NCBI RefSeq assembly: GCF_017875235.1
Contig: NZ_JAGGMI010000003.1
Span: 1 to 64,000, forward strand
Length of the DNA stretch: 64,000 nucleotides
Source: Asticcacaulis solisilvae
GTDB taxonomy: Bacteria; Pseudomonadota; Alphaproteobacteria; Caulobacterales; Caulobacteraceae
Reading direction: 5' to 3'
Shown: one piece after another, positions 14,185-22,930 of the stretch
Position numbering within the stretch: the first letter of the stretch is position 1
Layout of the letters: the number at the start of each line of letters is the position of its first letter
Translations under genes and position numbers: made by a program
Notes under the pieces: generated by a model
What the model was told of the DNA's origin: nothing
Databases searched by the model: none
The model's input: only the letters and a program-made list of their open reading frames with translations

Positions 14185-16272
14185 GTGAAAAAGCTCCTCA
14201 TCATCGCCGGCATGCTGCTGGCCGCCGCCCCTGCCCTGGCCCAGTCGCAGGCGAAAACGCCCGACACGATCCTCTACGGCGTCGCCTATTACGACGAATA
14301 CATGCCCGTCGACCGGCTGGAGACCGACGTGGCCATGATGAAGGCCGCCAACATCACCGTCGTGCGCGTAGCCGAATCGACCTGGGGCACGCTGGAAACC
14401 GCGCCGGGCGTCTTTGATTTCAAGCACGTCGACCGCGTGCTCAACGCCATGGACAAGGCCGGCATCAAGGTCATCGTCGGCACGCCGACCTACGCCGTCC
14501 CGACCTGGCTGGTGCGCGAACATCCGGACGTGCTGGCGCAAACCCCGCGCGGCCCGAACCAGTATGGCCCGCGCCAGAACATGGACATCACCAATCCCGA
14601 ATACCGCAAGGCGTCGGAGCGCGTGATCGTCGCACTGGTCCGCCACGTCAAGGACCACCCGGCGGTCATCGGCTATCAGGTCGACAACGAGACCAAGCCC
14701 TACGACACCAGCGGCCCCAATGTGCAGGCCGCCTTCCAGGTGTGGATCAGGAAGCGCTTTCCCGACCTCGATACGCTGAACCACGCCTACGGCCTGAACT
14801 ACTGGAGCAACCGCATCAACCGCTGGGAGGATTTTCCGTCGGTCAACGCCTCTATCAATGCGTCCTTAAGCGGCGCCTTCGCCGAATTCCAGCGTGAGCT
14901 GGTGACCGACTTCCTCGGCTGGCAGGCCGGGCTCGTCCGCGCCAATGCCCGCCCGGGCCAGTTCATCACGCACAATTTCGACCTGGACTGGCGCGGCGCC
15001 TCCTACGGCGTCCAGTCCGTCGTCAACCATTTCGACGCGGCGAAAGCGCTCGATATCGCCGGAGTCGACATCTACCATCCCGGCCAGGCCCAGCTCACCG
15101 GCACGGAGATCGCCTTCGGCGGCGACCTGACGCGGTCGCTGAAGCACGGCAAGAACTATCTGGTGCTGGAAACCCAGGCCATGGGCTTTCCCAACTGGAC
15201 GCCCTATCCCGGACAGTTGCGCCTGCAGGCCTTCAGCCACGTCGCTTCGGGCGCCAACATGGTCGAATACTGGCACTGGGGCACCACCGCCAACGCCATC
15301 GAAACCTACTGGCGCGGGCTGCTGGCGCAGGACTACCAGCCCAACCCGACCTATGACGAAGCGAAAGTGATCGGCGCCGAGTTCAAACGCCTTGGGCCGA
15401 AACTGGTCGACATGACAAAGGCGAACAAGGTCGCCATCTATGTCAGCAATCGCGCGCTGACCGGCGTCAATGCCTTCCGGTTCGGCCCGAACGGCCAGAC
15501 CGGCTATAACGATGTGGTGCGCGGGCTTTACGATCCGCTTTACCGCATGAATGTCGAGGTCGACTTTCTCGATCCGTCGACGACCGATTTTTCAGGCTAC
15601 AAACTGATCATCGTGCCGGCGCTCTATGTCGCCTCCGACGCGGAGATCAAGCGGCTGAACGACTTCGCCAAGGCGGGCGGGCACGTCCTCTATACCTTCA
15701 AGAGCGGCTTCTCGGACGAGAACGTCAAGGTGCGCTATGACCGGCAACCCGGCGCCATCGCCGAAGCCGCCGGCGTCACCTACAGCCAGTTCACTACGCC
15801 CGAGCGCATGACGCTTGAGGGCGATCCGTACAAGGTTGGCGCAGAGGCCAATGCCGTGCGGTGGTGGGCCGAACTGCTGACGCCGACCACGGCCGAGGTT
15901 GTGGCGCGCTACGACCATCCGGCATGGAAGAATTACGCGGCGATCACGCGCAACCGTCATGGCAAGGGCGAGGTCACCTATATGGGCTTCATGCCGTCCG
16001 AGGCGCTGGCTGAAAAAATCCTGGCGGAAACAGTGAAGCGCGCCGGCCTGTGGAGCGAGGTCAACGAGACGGGCTATCCGCTGGTGATCCGCAGCGGCGT
16101 GTTGAAAAGCGGCAAGCCCGTGCGCTATTTCCTGAATTATTCCGACCAGGCGCGCGAGGTCCGCTATGGCTTCGCGCCGGGCCGCGAACTGATCGGCGGC
16201 ACAGGCGTCAAGTCCGGCGACACGCTCAGGCTCGATCCGTGGGGCGTGGCCATCGTCGAACAGGGGAAGTGA
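14185..16272 (+). CDS. Secreted beta-galactosidase, glycoside hydrolase family 42
   Basis: A 695-residue protein with a signal peptide (residues 1-20, A-L-A-Q cleavage). The GH42 fold is visible: G-V-A-Y-Y-D-E-Y start of the TIM barrel, R-V-A-E-S-T-W, acid/base Glu169 in Q-V-D-N-E, nucleophile Glu329 in L-V-L-E-T-Q-A, then a trimerisation-like domain (about 400-610) and a C-terminal beta domain. GH42 enzymes release terminal beta-galactose from oligosaccharides. Export suggests action on polymer-derived galactosides in the periplasm or outside. The start is GTG 14185 with a GGGAAG-type site upstream. The promoter region carries a dyad shared with the GH31 gene. It is not adjacent to the GH27/GH31 cluster but probably belongs to the same regulon. 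Confidence 0.9.
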   Translation: MKKLLIIAGMLLAAAPALAQSQAKTPDTILYGVAYYDEYMPVDRLETDVAMMKAANITVVRVAESTWGTLETAPGVFDFKHVDRVLNAMDKAGIKVIVGTPTYAVPTWLVREHPDVLAQTPRGPNQYGPRQNMDITNPEYRKASERVIVALVRHVKDHPAVIGYQVDNETKPYDTSGPNVQAAFQVWIRKRFPDLDTLNHAYGLNYWSNRINRWEDFPSVNASINASLSGAFAEFQRELVTDFLGWQAGLVRANARPGQFITHNFDLDWRGASYGVQSVVNHFDAAKALDIAGVDIYHPGQAQLTGTEIAFGGDLTRSLKHGKNYLVLETQAMGFPNWTPYPGQLRLQAFSHVASGANMVEYWHWGTTANAIETYWRGLLAQDYQPNPTYDEAKVIGAEFKRLGPKLVDMTKANKVAIYVSNRALTGVNAFRFGPNGQTGYNDVVRGLYDPLYRMNVEVDFLDPSTTDFSGYKLIIVPALYVASDAEIKRLNDFAKAGGHVLYTFKSGFSDENVKVRYDRQPGAIAEAAGVTYSQFTTPERMTLEGDPYKVGAEANAVRWWAELLTPTTAEVVARYDHPAWKNYAAITRNRHGKGEVTYMGFMPSEALAEKILAETVKRAGLWSEVNETGYPLVIRSGVLKSGKPVRYFLNYSDQAREVRYGFAPGRELIGGTGVKSGDTLRLDPWGVAIVEQGK

Positions 16273-16293
16273 GACCGGCGTCGCTTCCCCGCC

Positions 16294-16322
16294 TTGACTC
16301 CCGCTCATCTTCCCGGTTAAAG
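16294..16322 (+). promoter_or_regulatory. Sigma-70-type promoter of the asd leader
   Basis: TTGACT (16294-16299), a 17-nt spacer and TTAAAG (16317-16322). The predicted transcription start is 16328-16331, essentially at the A of the leader-peptide ATG, so the leader would be translated from a leaderless or near-leaderless mRNA. Confidence 0.65.
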
Positions 16323-16330
16323 GCCCGTCC

Positions 16331-16405
16331 ATGACCTTCGTCACGCGCACAACAACAACGATGAAAACCAAGGCCCAGGGGCCGGGGATAATCGCGCGCG
16401 CGTAA
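16331..16405 (+). CDS. Threonine-rich leader peptide of the asd attenuator
   Basis: 24 codons, beginning M-T-F-V-T-R-T-T-T-T-M-K-T-K and ending I-I-A-R-A. Seven of the first 13 codons are threonine, four of them consecutive, as in the thr operon leader of E. coli (thrL). Met, Lys and Ile codons, the other aspartate-family products, also occur. Transcription is predicted to begin at or next to the ATG, and no ribosome binding site is present. Leaderless translation of trpL has been described in Sinorhizobium. Downstream is an intrinsic terminator and then asd, whose product feeds threonine, methionine, isoleucine and lysine synthesis. Confidence 0.75.
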   Translation: MTFVTRTTTTMKTKAQGPGIIARA

Positions 16406-16439
16406 ACGACATCACGCTCACAGCTCAATCTCCGAAGTC

Positions 16440-16467
16440 GCCCCGTCCGTCCGGCCGGGGCTTTTTT
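16440..16467 (+). terminator. Attenuator terminator before asd
   Basis: GCCCCG (16440-16445), a 10-nt loop and CGGGGC (16456-16461), then TTTTTT. It is 35 nt beyond the leader stop and 22 nt before the asd start. The GGGGC at 16378-16382 inside the leader can pair with the left arm GCCCC instead, giving an antiterminator when the ribosome stalls at the threonine codons. Confidence 0.72.
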
Positions 16468-16489
16468 ATTGCCTGAAAGGACCCCCAAC

Positions 16490-17494
16490 ATGCACAACAA
16501 GACCGTCGCCATTGTCGGCGCCACCGGAGCCGTCGGTCGTGAATTCATCGGCTGTATCGAGCGCCGCGGCATTCCGCTGAAAGGCCTGAAGCTGCTCGCC
16601 TCGGCGCGCTCGGCTGGGCAGACCGCCACGTTTCGCGGCGAGGCACTGACGGTCGAGGAAACGACCGACGCGGCGTTCGACGGCGTCGATATCGCGCTCT
16701 TTTCCGCCGGCAGTGGCATCTCGAAGCAGTTTGCGTCCATCGCCATCAAGGCCGGAGCGGTCGTGGTCGATAACTCCTCGGCCTTCCGCGCCGATCCGGA
16801 AATCCCGCTGGTCATTCCGGAAATCAACGCTCAGGAGATCAGGAACCACAGGGGCATTATCGCCAATCCGAACTGCGCGGCGATCACGACCCTGGTGCCG
16901 CTGTGGCCGATCCATTCCGTCAATCCGGTGAAGCGCCTGATCGTCTCGACCTACCAGGCGGCGTCGGGCGGCGGCGCGGCCCTGATGGAGGAACTCGAGG
17001 AATCGACCCGCGCCTATCTCGATGGCCGCGAATACGCCCCCAACGTCGTCAAATACCCCTATGCCTTCAACCTCTTCAGCCACAATACGGCGATCGATCC
17101 GGAAACCGGCTACAACGACGAAGAAACCAAGGTGATCAAGGAGACCAGGAAGATCCTGAACGATGCGGCCATCAACGTTTCCGCCACCTGCGTGCGCGTG
17201 CCGGTCCTGCGGGCGCACTCGGTATCGATGACGTTTGAATGCGAACGGCCCATCTCGCCCGAAGAGGTCCGCGAGCTTCTGGGCCGCGCGCCTGGCGTGC
17301 GGCTGATCGACGACTGGGAAAACAACTATTTCCCCATGCCCAAGGACGCTTCGGGCCAGGACGACGTGCTGGCCGGCCGCATCCGCCGCGACCTGTCGGA
17401 CCCGTCGGGCCGCTCGATCTCGATGTTCGTCGCCGCCGACCAACTTCTTAAGGGCGCCGCGTTGAACGCGGTGCAGATCGCGGAGCTGCTGTAG
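16490..17494 (+). CDS. asd: Aspartate-semialdehyde dehydrogenase
   Basis: A 334-residue enzyme that reduces aspartyl phosphate to aspartate semialdehyde with NADPH. This is the branch point to diaminopimelate/lysine, methionine, threonine and isoleucine. The nucleotide site is G-A-T-G-A-V-G (residues 8-14), the catalytic Cys129 is in N-P-N-C, and the His243 base is in L-R-A-H-S. Length is normal for the proteobacterial family. ATG 16490 follows GAAAGGA; a TTG seven codons earlier is inside the terminator T-run and unlikely. Expression is probably controlled by the threonine attenuator directly upstream. A hairpin follows the stop codon. Confidence 0.96.
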   Translation: MHNKTVAIVGATGAVGREFIGCIERRGIPLKGLKLLASARSAGQTATFRGEALTVEETTDAAFDGVDIALFSAGSGISKQFASIAIKAGAVVVDNSSAFRADPEIPLVIPEINAQEIRNHRGIIANPNCAAITTLVPLWPIHSVNPVKRLIVSTYQAASGGGAALMEELEESTRAYLDGREYAPNVVKYPYAFNLFSHNTAIDPETGYNDEETKVIKETRKILNDAAINVSATCVRVPVLRAHSVSMTFECERPISPEEVRELLGRAPGVRLIDDWENNYFPMPKDASGQDDVLAGRIRRDLSDPSGRSISMFVAADQLLKGAALNAVQIAELL

Positions 17495-17501
17495 GCCCCT
17501 T

Positions 17502-17528
17502 GCCTCCCTGTGCGCGGTGCAGGGAGGC
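17502..17528 (+). terminator. Hairpin after asd (weak terminator)
   Basis: GCCTCCCTG (17502-17510) and CAGGGAGGC (17520-17528) form a perfect 9-bp stem eight nt after the asd stop. No T run follows, so it may act as a 3' stabiliser or rho-assisted terminator. Confidence 0.45.
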
Positions 17529-17697
17529 GTCGCTCGCGGTCGCGGGCCAAGACCATGGGCGGTGCTCCTACGATTGGGATCGCGGCGCGGATCAGCTACG
17601 ATATAGAGACGTTCCCAAGGGATTCGGCCATGCACGCCATTTTCGCCGGCGCACCCAGGCAAGAAGGCAGAATGATTTCCTGCCTTGGCTGCCCGCT

Positions 17698-17801
17698 TAG
17701 AGCAATATGCCAAAAAGTGTGCAGCGGCTTTTGGCTAAATATCGCGACAAAACAAAAACTTAGATCGGTATGATGTTTCCACTTAAAATCATACCGATCT
17801 A
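17698..17801. repeat. Dispersed repeat family A, copy 3
   Basis: TAGAGCAATATGCCAAAAAG...TTTGGCTAAATATCGC followed by the linker ACAAAACAAAAACTTAG and the ATCGGTATGAT/ATCATACCGAT hairpin. A tail AAAGCATGATAGCG...CGCATCACAATCTAG (to about 17841) matches in kind the tail next to copies 4 and 6. The rest of 17530-17697 shows nothing recognisable. Confidence 0.87.
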
Positions 17802-17837
17802 AAGCATGATAGCGATTCGATTTAAACGCATCACAAT

Positions 17838-20342
17838 CTAGATGAAGAACAGGTCTTCCTTCGTCACCGCCGTGCCGCCCGAGACCAGGGCCAGTTCATA
17901 GGCTGCGCCCGCGCCATCACCGTCGGCATCCCACCACAGTCTTTGCGCCGCACCGTCCCAGACGAACTGCGCGGCGGAGCCGACCGCTACAGTGCCGGCG
18001 GTAAACTCCGCCGCCGTAAGGGTATGACCGGCTGCAAAGCCATAGTCAGCGCCATTGAAGACCAGGCGATCGACGCCGTGCTCGAAATCGACCACATGAT
18101 CGTGCCCGTTGTCGGCAGCCGACCGGAAGACGAAGTCATCCGAACCCGTGCCACCGCCCACGACGTCGTTGCCCATGCCGCCGACCAGGGTGTCGTTGCC
18201 GTTGCCGCCGGACAGGCGGTCATGATCGGCATCGCCTTTCAGGTTGTCATTGCCGTCCCAGCCGTAGAGGCTGTCATTGCCAAGGCCGCCCGACAGGAAA
18301 TTGTTGCCGCTGGTGCCGTTCATGCTGTTGCCGAGGCCGTTGCCGAGGCCCGAGACCGCCGTGCCGGTCAGGTACAGGATTTCGACATTGGCCGCCATCA
18401 TATAGTCGATCGATGCCTTGACTGTGTCGGTCGTGTACAGCGGGCTGGACCAGGCGTCCTCGTCTTCGTAGACGCGGTCGCCGATATGGTCGACGACGTA
18501 GGTGTCGCTGCCGTGGCCGCCATACATGGCGTCGTTCTCGGTCCCGCCGTCCAGCGTGTCGTTGCCATAGCCTCCGACCAGGGTGTCCCAGCGCGCGCCG
18601 CCCGACAGTTGGTCGTCGCCGAAGCCGCCGTCAAGCGAATCCGAGCCCGCCTGGCCCGACAGGGTGTCGTTGCCGAAATCGCCGACCAAGGTATCGTGGC
18701 CGTCGGCGCCGCTGATCAGGTCGTCGCCGAAGTCGCCGAACACCGAGTCGTCGCCCTTGCCGGCATAGATGGCCTCGTCGCTGATCGTGCCGGTGATGCT
18801 GTCCGCGCCGCCCGTGCCGTACTGTTCGGCGGTCTTTGCCGGAAGGGCATAGCCGCTGAAATTGTCGGCGGTCAGCTGAGCGGCGTTGACGTCCTTGAGA
18901 ATGGCGATGGTATGGAAGCGCGTGCCGCTTTCATTCAGTTGCAGCAGCACGTCGCCGCCGGTCTGGAGCAGGCGCACCGTGCCGTTGTCGAACGGATTGC
19001 CGCTTTCCGGCAGGCCGGCGTGCAGTCGCAGATAGGCAATGTCAATATTGTCACCGCCGTTGCCCGCAGCAAAGTCGGTGACGGTGATGACGGTCTCGAA
19101 GCCCCGGATTTGATATGTGTCGCGGCCGGTGCCGCCGGTAATCACCATGCCCTTGTTGTAGGAACCGTAAGTCTCGATCGTGTCATCGCCGGCGCCGGCA
19201 TTGATGATGCCGTAGCCGGTGGTGTAGGCAGCGGCCCACATCAGGTCATCGCCGTCGCCACCGCTGATCGTGAAGCTCTCGCCGACGCCCGCGTCGCTCG
19301 ACACCACGTCGTTGCCGGCACCGCCCGACAAGACGTTCGAGCCTTCCTGGTCGTAGAGGGCGTCGTCACCATCGTCGCCGTTCACGGTATCGTTGCCATA
19401 GCCGCCAAAGATGGTATCGCCGCCGGTCCCGCCGCTCACCTTGTCGCGGCCGTCGCCGGCCTGCATATAGTCGTTGCCGTCATTGCCGCTCAGCGTATCG
19501 CTGCCGATCCCGCCGCTGATGTAGTCATTGTACGCCGTGCCGGTATCGACGATGCCTGCGGGCGCCGCACCATTGAGCGCATATCCGCCGAAATTGGCCG
19601 CCGACAGGTCCGTCAGGGTGACGCCTTGCAGCACGGCCAGGGTGGTGTAGGCAAAACCGTTGGCTGCGCCGTCGACATCGAGATCGATCAGCGTATCGGC
19701 GCCGGACTGCACCAGGCGCAGATGGCCGGTGCCGAACGGATTGGTGTCGTTGTAATTGCTAAGCTTGGACAGCAAGACGCCCTGATGCGGATCGGTTGGA
19801 TCGTAGAACAGGTAATCGCCGCCGTCCCCGGCTTCGAAATCGGTAATGGTCACGCTGCCCCAGACAGCGGCAAAATTATCGGCCTGGGGGTTTATTTTAA
19901 AGATGTCCCGCCCGGCGCCGCCGGTCGCGGTGACGCTGCCGCTCCATCGCGCTTCGATGAACAATGCGTCGTCGCCATCGCCGCCGTTGACGGAGATCAT
20001 GCCGCCATTGTTCGCGCTGACCTGGACGAAGTCGTTGCCGGCGCCGGCATCAACCGTGGTCTGGCCTGCTGCCGTAATGAACGCAATGATGAAGTCATTG
20101 CCAGCGCCGCCGCTCAACGCGCCGCCGCCTATCTGATCGTAAATGCTATCGTTGCCTTCGCCGCCTTCGATCGTGTCGTTGCCGTCACCGCCATCCAGGA
20201 AATCGTCGCCGTCGCCGCCGTCCAGCAGGTCGTCTCCGCCGCCGCCTCTCAGCGTGTCACGGCCTTCGAAGCCGAGCGCGGTATCGGCCTCGTCCAGGCC
20301 GGTAAAGGTATTGTCGTTCGTGTCACCGGTATATGTGGCCAT
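17838..20342 (-). CDS. RTX calcium-binding protein 1
   Basis: An 834-residue protein dominated by GGxGxDxLx nonapeptides in several blocks (about residues 25-90, 300-360, 480-620 and 660-720), each forming a calcium-loaded parallel beta-roll. Between them are two copies of a 100-residue module that contains I-T-D-F-E-A-G-D-G-G-D-Y-type and T-L-A-V-L-Q-G-V sequences. The C-terminal 100 residues (D-D-F-V-F...H-D-H-V-V-D-F-E-H-G...T-K-E-D-L-F-F-I) form the block shared with four other RTX proteins here. There is no signal peptide, so type I secretion is expected. ATG 20342 was chosen because A-T-Y-T-G-D-T-N-D-N starts the typical RTX N-terminus and GGGGGGA precedes it. No enzymatic domain was seen; likely a surface or secreted structural protein. 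Confidence 0.9.
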   Translation of the reverse strand: MATYTGDTNDNTFTGLDEADTALGFEGRDTLRGGGGDDLLDGGDGDDFLDGGDGNDTIEGGEGNDSIYDQIGGGALSGGAGNDFIIAFITAAGQTTVDAGAGNDFVQVSANNGGMISVNGGDGDDALFIEARWSGSVTATGGAGRDIFKINPQADNFAAVWGSVTITDFEAGDGGDYLFYDPTDPHQGVLLSKLSNYNDTNPFGTGHLRLVQSGADTLIDLDVDGAANGFAYTTLAVLQGVTLTDLSAANFGGYALNGAAPAGIVDTGTAYNDYISGGIGSDTLSGNDGNDYMQAGDGRDKVSGGTGGDTIFGGYGNDTVNGDDGDDALYDQEGSNVLSGGAGNDVVSSDAGVGESFTISGGDGDDLMWAAAYTTGYGIINAGAGDDTIETYGSYNKGMVITGGTGRDTYQIRGFETVITVTDFAAGNGGDNIDIAYLRLHAGLPESGNPFDNGTVRLLQTGGDVLLQLNESGTRFHTIAILKDVNAAQLTADNFSGYALPAKTAEQYGTGGADSITGTISDEAIYAGKGDDSVFGDFGDDLISGADGHDTLVGDFGNDTLSGQAGSDSLDGGFGDDQLSGGARWDTLVGGYGNDTLDGGTENDAMYGGHGSDTYVVDHIGDRVYEDEDAWSSPLYTTDTVKASIDYMMAANVEILYLTGTAVSGLGNGLGNSMNGTSGNNFLSGGLGNDSLYGWDGNDNLKGDADHDRLSGGNGNDTLVGGMGNDVVGGGTGSDDFVFRSAADNGHDHVVDFEHGVDRLVFNGADYGFAAGHTLTAAEFTAGTVAVGSAAQFVWDGAAQRLWWDADGDGAGAAYELALVSGGTAVTKEDLFFI

Positions 20343-20636
20343 GGTCGTCCCCCCAAAAAGCAGTGTCGTAAAGGCGCGGCGACCATAGCCATATTTGCCA
20401 CTACAGTAATACCACCTGCGCGCGATACGCGAAATTAACCGAGAACCTGGACGGCGTGTTTCAAGATAGGGCTTCGCAGATCGCCGAATGACTATAAGGC
20501 CCTCCGCCTCCATGCGCGCGGCGCAGGGAAGTATCATGGCTGATGCCCGTTAACCGCGTCTCTCAGCACACCCTTAAGCATTTGGCAGGATTATCCACAG
20601 GCCGGAACCCGAACCGGCTTGTAAAAGGTGCGTACC

Positions 20637-20855
20637 ATGAATGCTTTAAATGCCGCCGCCGCAGGTGTCACAAACGCCATGCAGATGTTCGACCGTTCCG
20701 CCGTCAAGATCGCCCAAAGCTCCGCGACCGACATTGGCAGTGTCGCCGAGGCCGTGGTCGCACAAAAGCAGGCCGAGGTCGCTGTGGCCGCCAATGTCGC
20801 CGTCATGAAAAGCGCCAAGGAAGCGACCGGACAACTGCTCGACCTCTTCGTTTGA
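20637..20855 (+). CDS. Mini flagellar-rod-like protein (72 residues)
   Basis: Residues 1-12 (M-N-A-L-N-A-A-A-A-G-V) resemble the N-terminal D0 helix of flagellar rod/hook proteins. The C-terminus (V-V-A-Q-K-Q-A-E-V-A-V-A-A-N-V-A-V-M-K then L-L-D-L-F-V) resembles their C-terminal D0 helix pattern (Q-x-x-Y/F-x-A-N ... L-L-D/N). All of the middle rod domains are absent. YjfB-type putative motility proteins are an alternative family match. AAAAGG lies before ATG 20637. No other flagellar gene is in the window. Confidence 0.62.
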   Translation: MNALNAAAAGVTNAMQMFDRSAVKIAQSSATDIGSVAEAVVAQKQAEVAVAANVAVMKSAKEATGQLLDLFV

Positions 20856-20916
20856 GGTTGCCTGTCCGCTTAGGGGGCGTCATTTTGAAACCGCAGCGGA
20901 GGTTTTGCTGAGGCCG

Positions 20917-21020
20917 CTAGACCATGATGCGTTTAGGTCGAACCACCATCATGCTCTAGGTTTTTGTTTTATCGCGATATTTAGCCAAAACCGCTGCACA
21001 CTTTTTGGCATATCGCTCTA
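20917..21020. repeat. Dispersed repeat family A, copy 4 (variant arm)
   Basis: Inverted orientation relative to copy 2: CTAGACCATGATGCG...CATCATGCTCTAGG replaces the ATCGGTATGAT hairpin, then TTTTTGTTTTATCGCGATATTTAGCCAAAA...TTTTTGGCATATCGCTCTA. It shows that the two hairpins are exchangeable modules. Confidence 0.82.
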
Positions 21021-21056
21021 ACGGCGCCGTACGGAGTGCTGCACTTTTCGGCAAGG

Positions 21057-22868
21057 TTATCCCGGTGCAAATTCGGCGCTTTCGACGCGACCATCTTCAT
21101 TTAGGCGGATGAATATTCGCAAAGGGTTCTGGACGAATTCACCGCGATATTCGTCGCGGCCATTGGCATCGACCTGCACGAACTTTAGACTTTTCAGTTC
21201 ACCTAGCCACTTCAACCATTGCTGCAAGCCGGGCAACTGCTGGCTAATAGAGTCTGCCAATGCCGGTCTCATGTTGCGGTAGTCCGGCTTGCCCGCGGTG
21301 ATGCCGGCAAGAAGTGCGCGGACCGCCGCCTCGGACTCAGGCGAGGCGGCCTGCGCTTGAAACCGACGCTCGGTGGAATCGAGCCATGCAAAGACCTTTT
21401 GCGATCGCGCCTCCGTAAGTCGCATTCCGCGCCGTTCGGTCTCCCCCACACCGAGTTGCATTTCCGTCACCTTGTCGTCGATGCCCTTAAAGTCGACGAC
21501 GAGGTCGACGTCCCGTGCGAACACCTCATGGTCGGACGACGGGAACAGGTTCACGGGTGCCTGGCCAAGTTCGTGCCCCACCAAACGCTCCGCGTAACGA
21601 CGCACGACGTAGACCGAGCCGTCGTCAAACTGGTAGACGCCAACCAATCGCTCCAGTCTCTCGGGCTTTACATCCACGAGCGTGCGGAGGGAGGGGGCGA
21701 AATCCGGCCACCCATAAGCAGATGCGACGCTGCGCATGACTTCCTGCGCCAGCACGCCGCCATTGTCGCTGTTGGTCATGACCACGGCGCCTTCGCCATC
21801 CTCGTATACCACCATCAGGCAACGGTAGCCGTCGTTACCGCCATCATGCGCGAAGTAGATTCTAGGCATTCTTCCACCAACTCGCGGCCCGAGACCGTGA
21901 TGATTCAGCACCGGAGTCAGCATGATGCGCGCCATGGGAGCTGAAAGGATCGCGCCGTCTTCACCCTTAAGTGCCGCGATGACGCCAAGTGCATAGCGCG
22001 AAAGATCCGTGGGCGTGGTCCAAAGACCGGCGGCAGCCTGCTCAGGATAGACCCGCGCCCCCCCTTCAACTTGCGAGCCGTCAGCCCGGTAAGCCATGGC
22101 GATTTCCGCAGCGCGCGAGGCGGGCAAAGGTTGCTCGAACGTGCTGTCCTTCATACCTAAGGGTTGTAGCAAAACTTTTTGCAGGTACTGAGCGGCCGGC
22201 TCTCCCGTCAGGTCCTGAAGCGCCGCCTGTGCAACGACATATCCGCCGCCGGAATAGCGGTATCGATTTCCCGGCATGGTATCGACGCGAACCGGGCTGT
22301 TGTTCGCTGGCGACTGGCCATCGAGAATCTGAGTGAGGGTTGGTAATGTTAATGCCGGCTCGTAGCCCCGGAAGCCATGCACAGTGGTTCCGGCTGTATG
22401 CGACAACAATGCGCGCAACGTCACTGGCGTCTGGCTTGTGAAAGCGCTGTCGGGCACCTTCCAGCTTGTCAGGTAGTCGTTGACATTGGCTTGCAAGTCC
22501 AACTGTCCCGTGTCGGCCAGACGTAAAACCGCAAGTGCAAACACTGGCTTGCTGATGGACGCAGCCTGAAACAACGTATGCTGAGTGACGGACGGTCCGT
22601 TCCACCGCGTCACCCCAAATCCATGCGCCCACTCGATGCGCCCCTTGTGAATCACAGCGATGCTCACCGCCGGGACGCGGAGCTCCGCCATACGTATGTC
22701 CAGGGAGGTCACTTTGGGCTTCTCGCCACGCACCAAAACCGGCGGAGGCATTTGCTGTGTAACCTGTTGAATATGGGTATCGACCAATACATCGGCGGCA
22801 GACGGATTTGCGGGCGAAACCGCGAGCATCACAGCGGAGAGCGCGGCGGCGGGACAAAGTCGGTTCAA
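21057..22868 (-). CDS. Serine hydrolase of the beta-lactamase/class C family
   Basis: A 603-residue protein. The TTG at 22868 is chosen as start: GAGGAG stands seven nt upstream and it opens a clean signal peptide (N-R-L-C-P-A-A-A-L-S-A-V-M-L-A-V). Alternatively an ATG at 22934 overlaps the upstream stop as ATGA, adding 22 residues. The catalytic S-x-x-K is Ser104-Ile-Ser-Lys107, the Y-x-[NG] motif is Tyr205-Ser-Gly (in Y-S-G-G-G-Y), and H-D-G-G replaces H-T-G near residue 395. The last 170 residues are an extra beta domain common in secreted family members. It may be an esterase, D-amino peptidase or penicillin-binding-type enzyme; substrate unproven. It follows a second family member in the same unit. 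Confidence 0.86.
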   Translation of the reverse strand: MNRLCPAAALSAVMLAVSPANPSAADVLVDTHIQQVTQQMPPPVLVRGEKPKVTSLDIRMAELRVPAVSIAVIHKGRIEWAHGFGVTRWNGPSVTQHTLFQAASISKPVFALAVLRLADTGQLDLQANVNDYLTSWKVPDSAFTSQTPVTLRALLSHTAGTTVHGFRGYEPALTLPTLTQILDGQSPANNSPVRVDTMPGNRYRYSGGGYVVAQAALQDLTGEPAAQYLQKVLLQPLGMKDSTFEQPLPASRAAEIAMAYRADGSQVEGGARVYPEQAAAGLWTTPTDLSRYALGVIAALKGEDGAILSAPMARIMLTPVLNHHGLGPRVGGRMPRIYFAHDGGNDGYRCLMVVYEDGEGAVVMTNSDNGGVLAQEVMRSVASAYGWPDFAPSLRTLVDVKPERLERLVGVYQFDDGSVYVVRRYAERLVGHELGQAPVNLFPSSDHEVFARDVDLVVDFKGIDDKVTEMQLGVGETERRGMRLTEARSQKVFAWLDSTERRFQAQAASPESEAAVRALLAGITAGKPDYRNMRPALADSISQQLPGLQQWLKWLGELKSLKFVQVDANGRDEYRGEFVQNPLRIFIRLNEDGRVESAEFAPG

Positions 22869-22930
22869 GAAGGTCTCCTCGAAAAAAGGGCTGAGGCGCG
22901 TGAGGGCGCAAGCAGGCGAGACCTGCTGTC

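Noticed and set aside
12941-14188. 415-codon plus-strand frame opposite the EamA gene
   Set aside because: Arg/Gln/His-rich shadow; the minus strand encodes a clear ten-segment transporter.
15592-16827. 411-codon minus-strand frame across the GH42 end, the asd leader and the asd start
   Set aside because: It covers three convincing plus-strand elements and has shadow-type composition without any domain.
17943-20438. 831-codon plus-strand frame opposite RTX gene 1 (and similar frames opposite other RTX genes at 40962-42221, 42519-43853, 56631-57962, 58044-59030, 60802-63012)
   Set aside because: Their products are endless V-I-A-V-A-A-V-Q-R-V-type low-complexity strings, the mirror image of GGxGxD codons. 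No ribosome binding sites or domains. They are shadows of the periodic RTX coding sequence.
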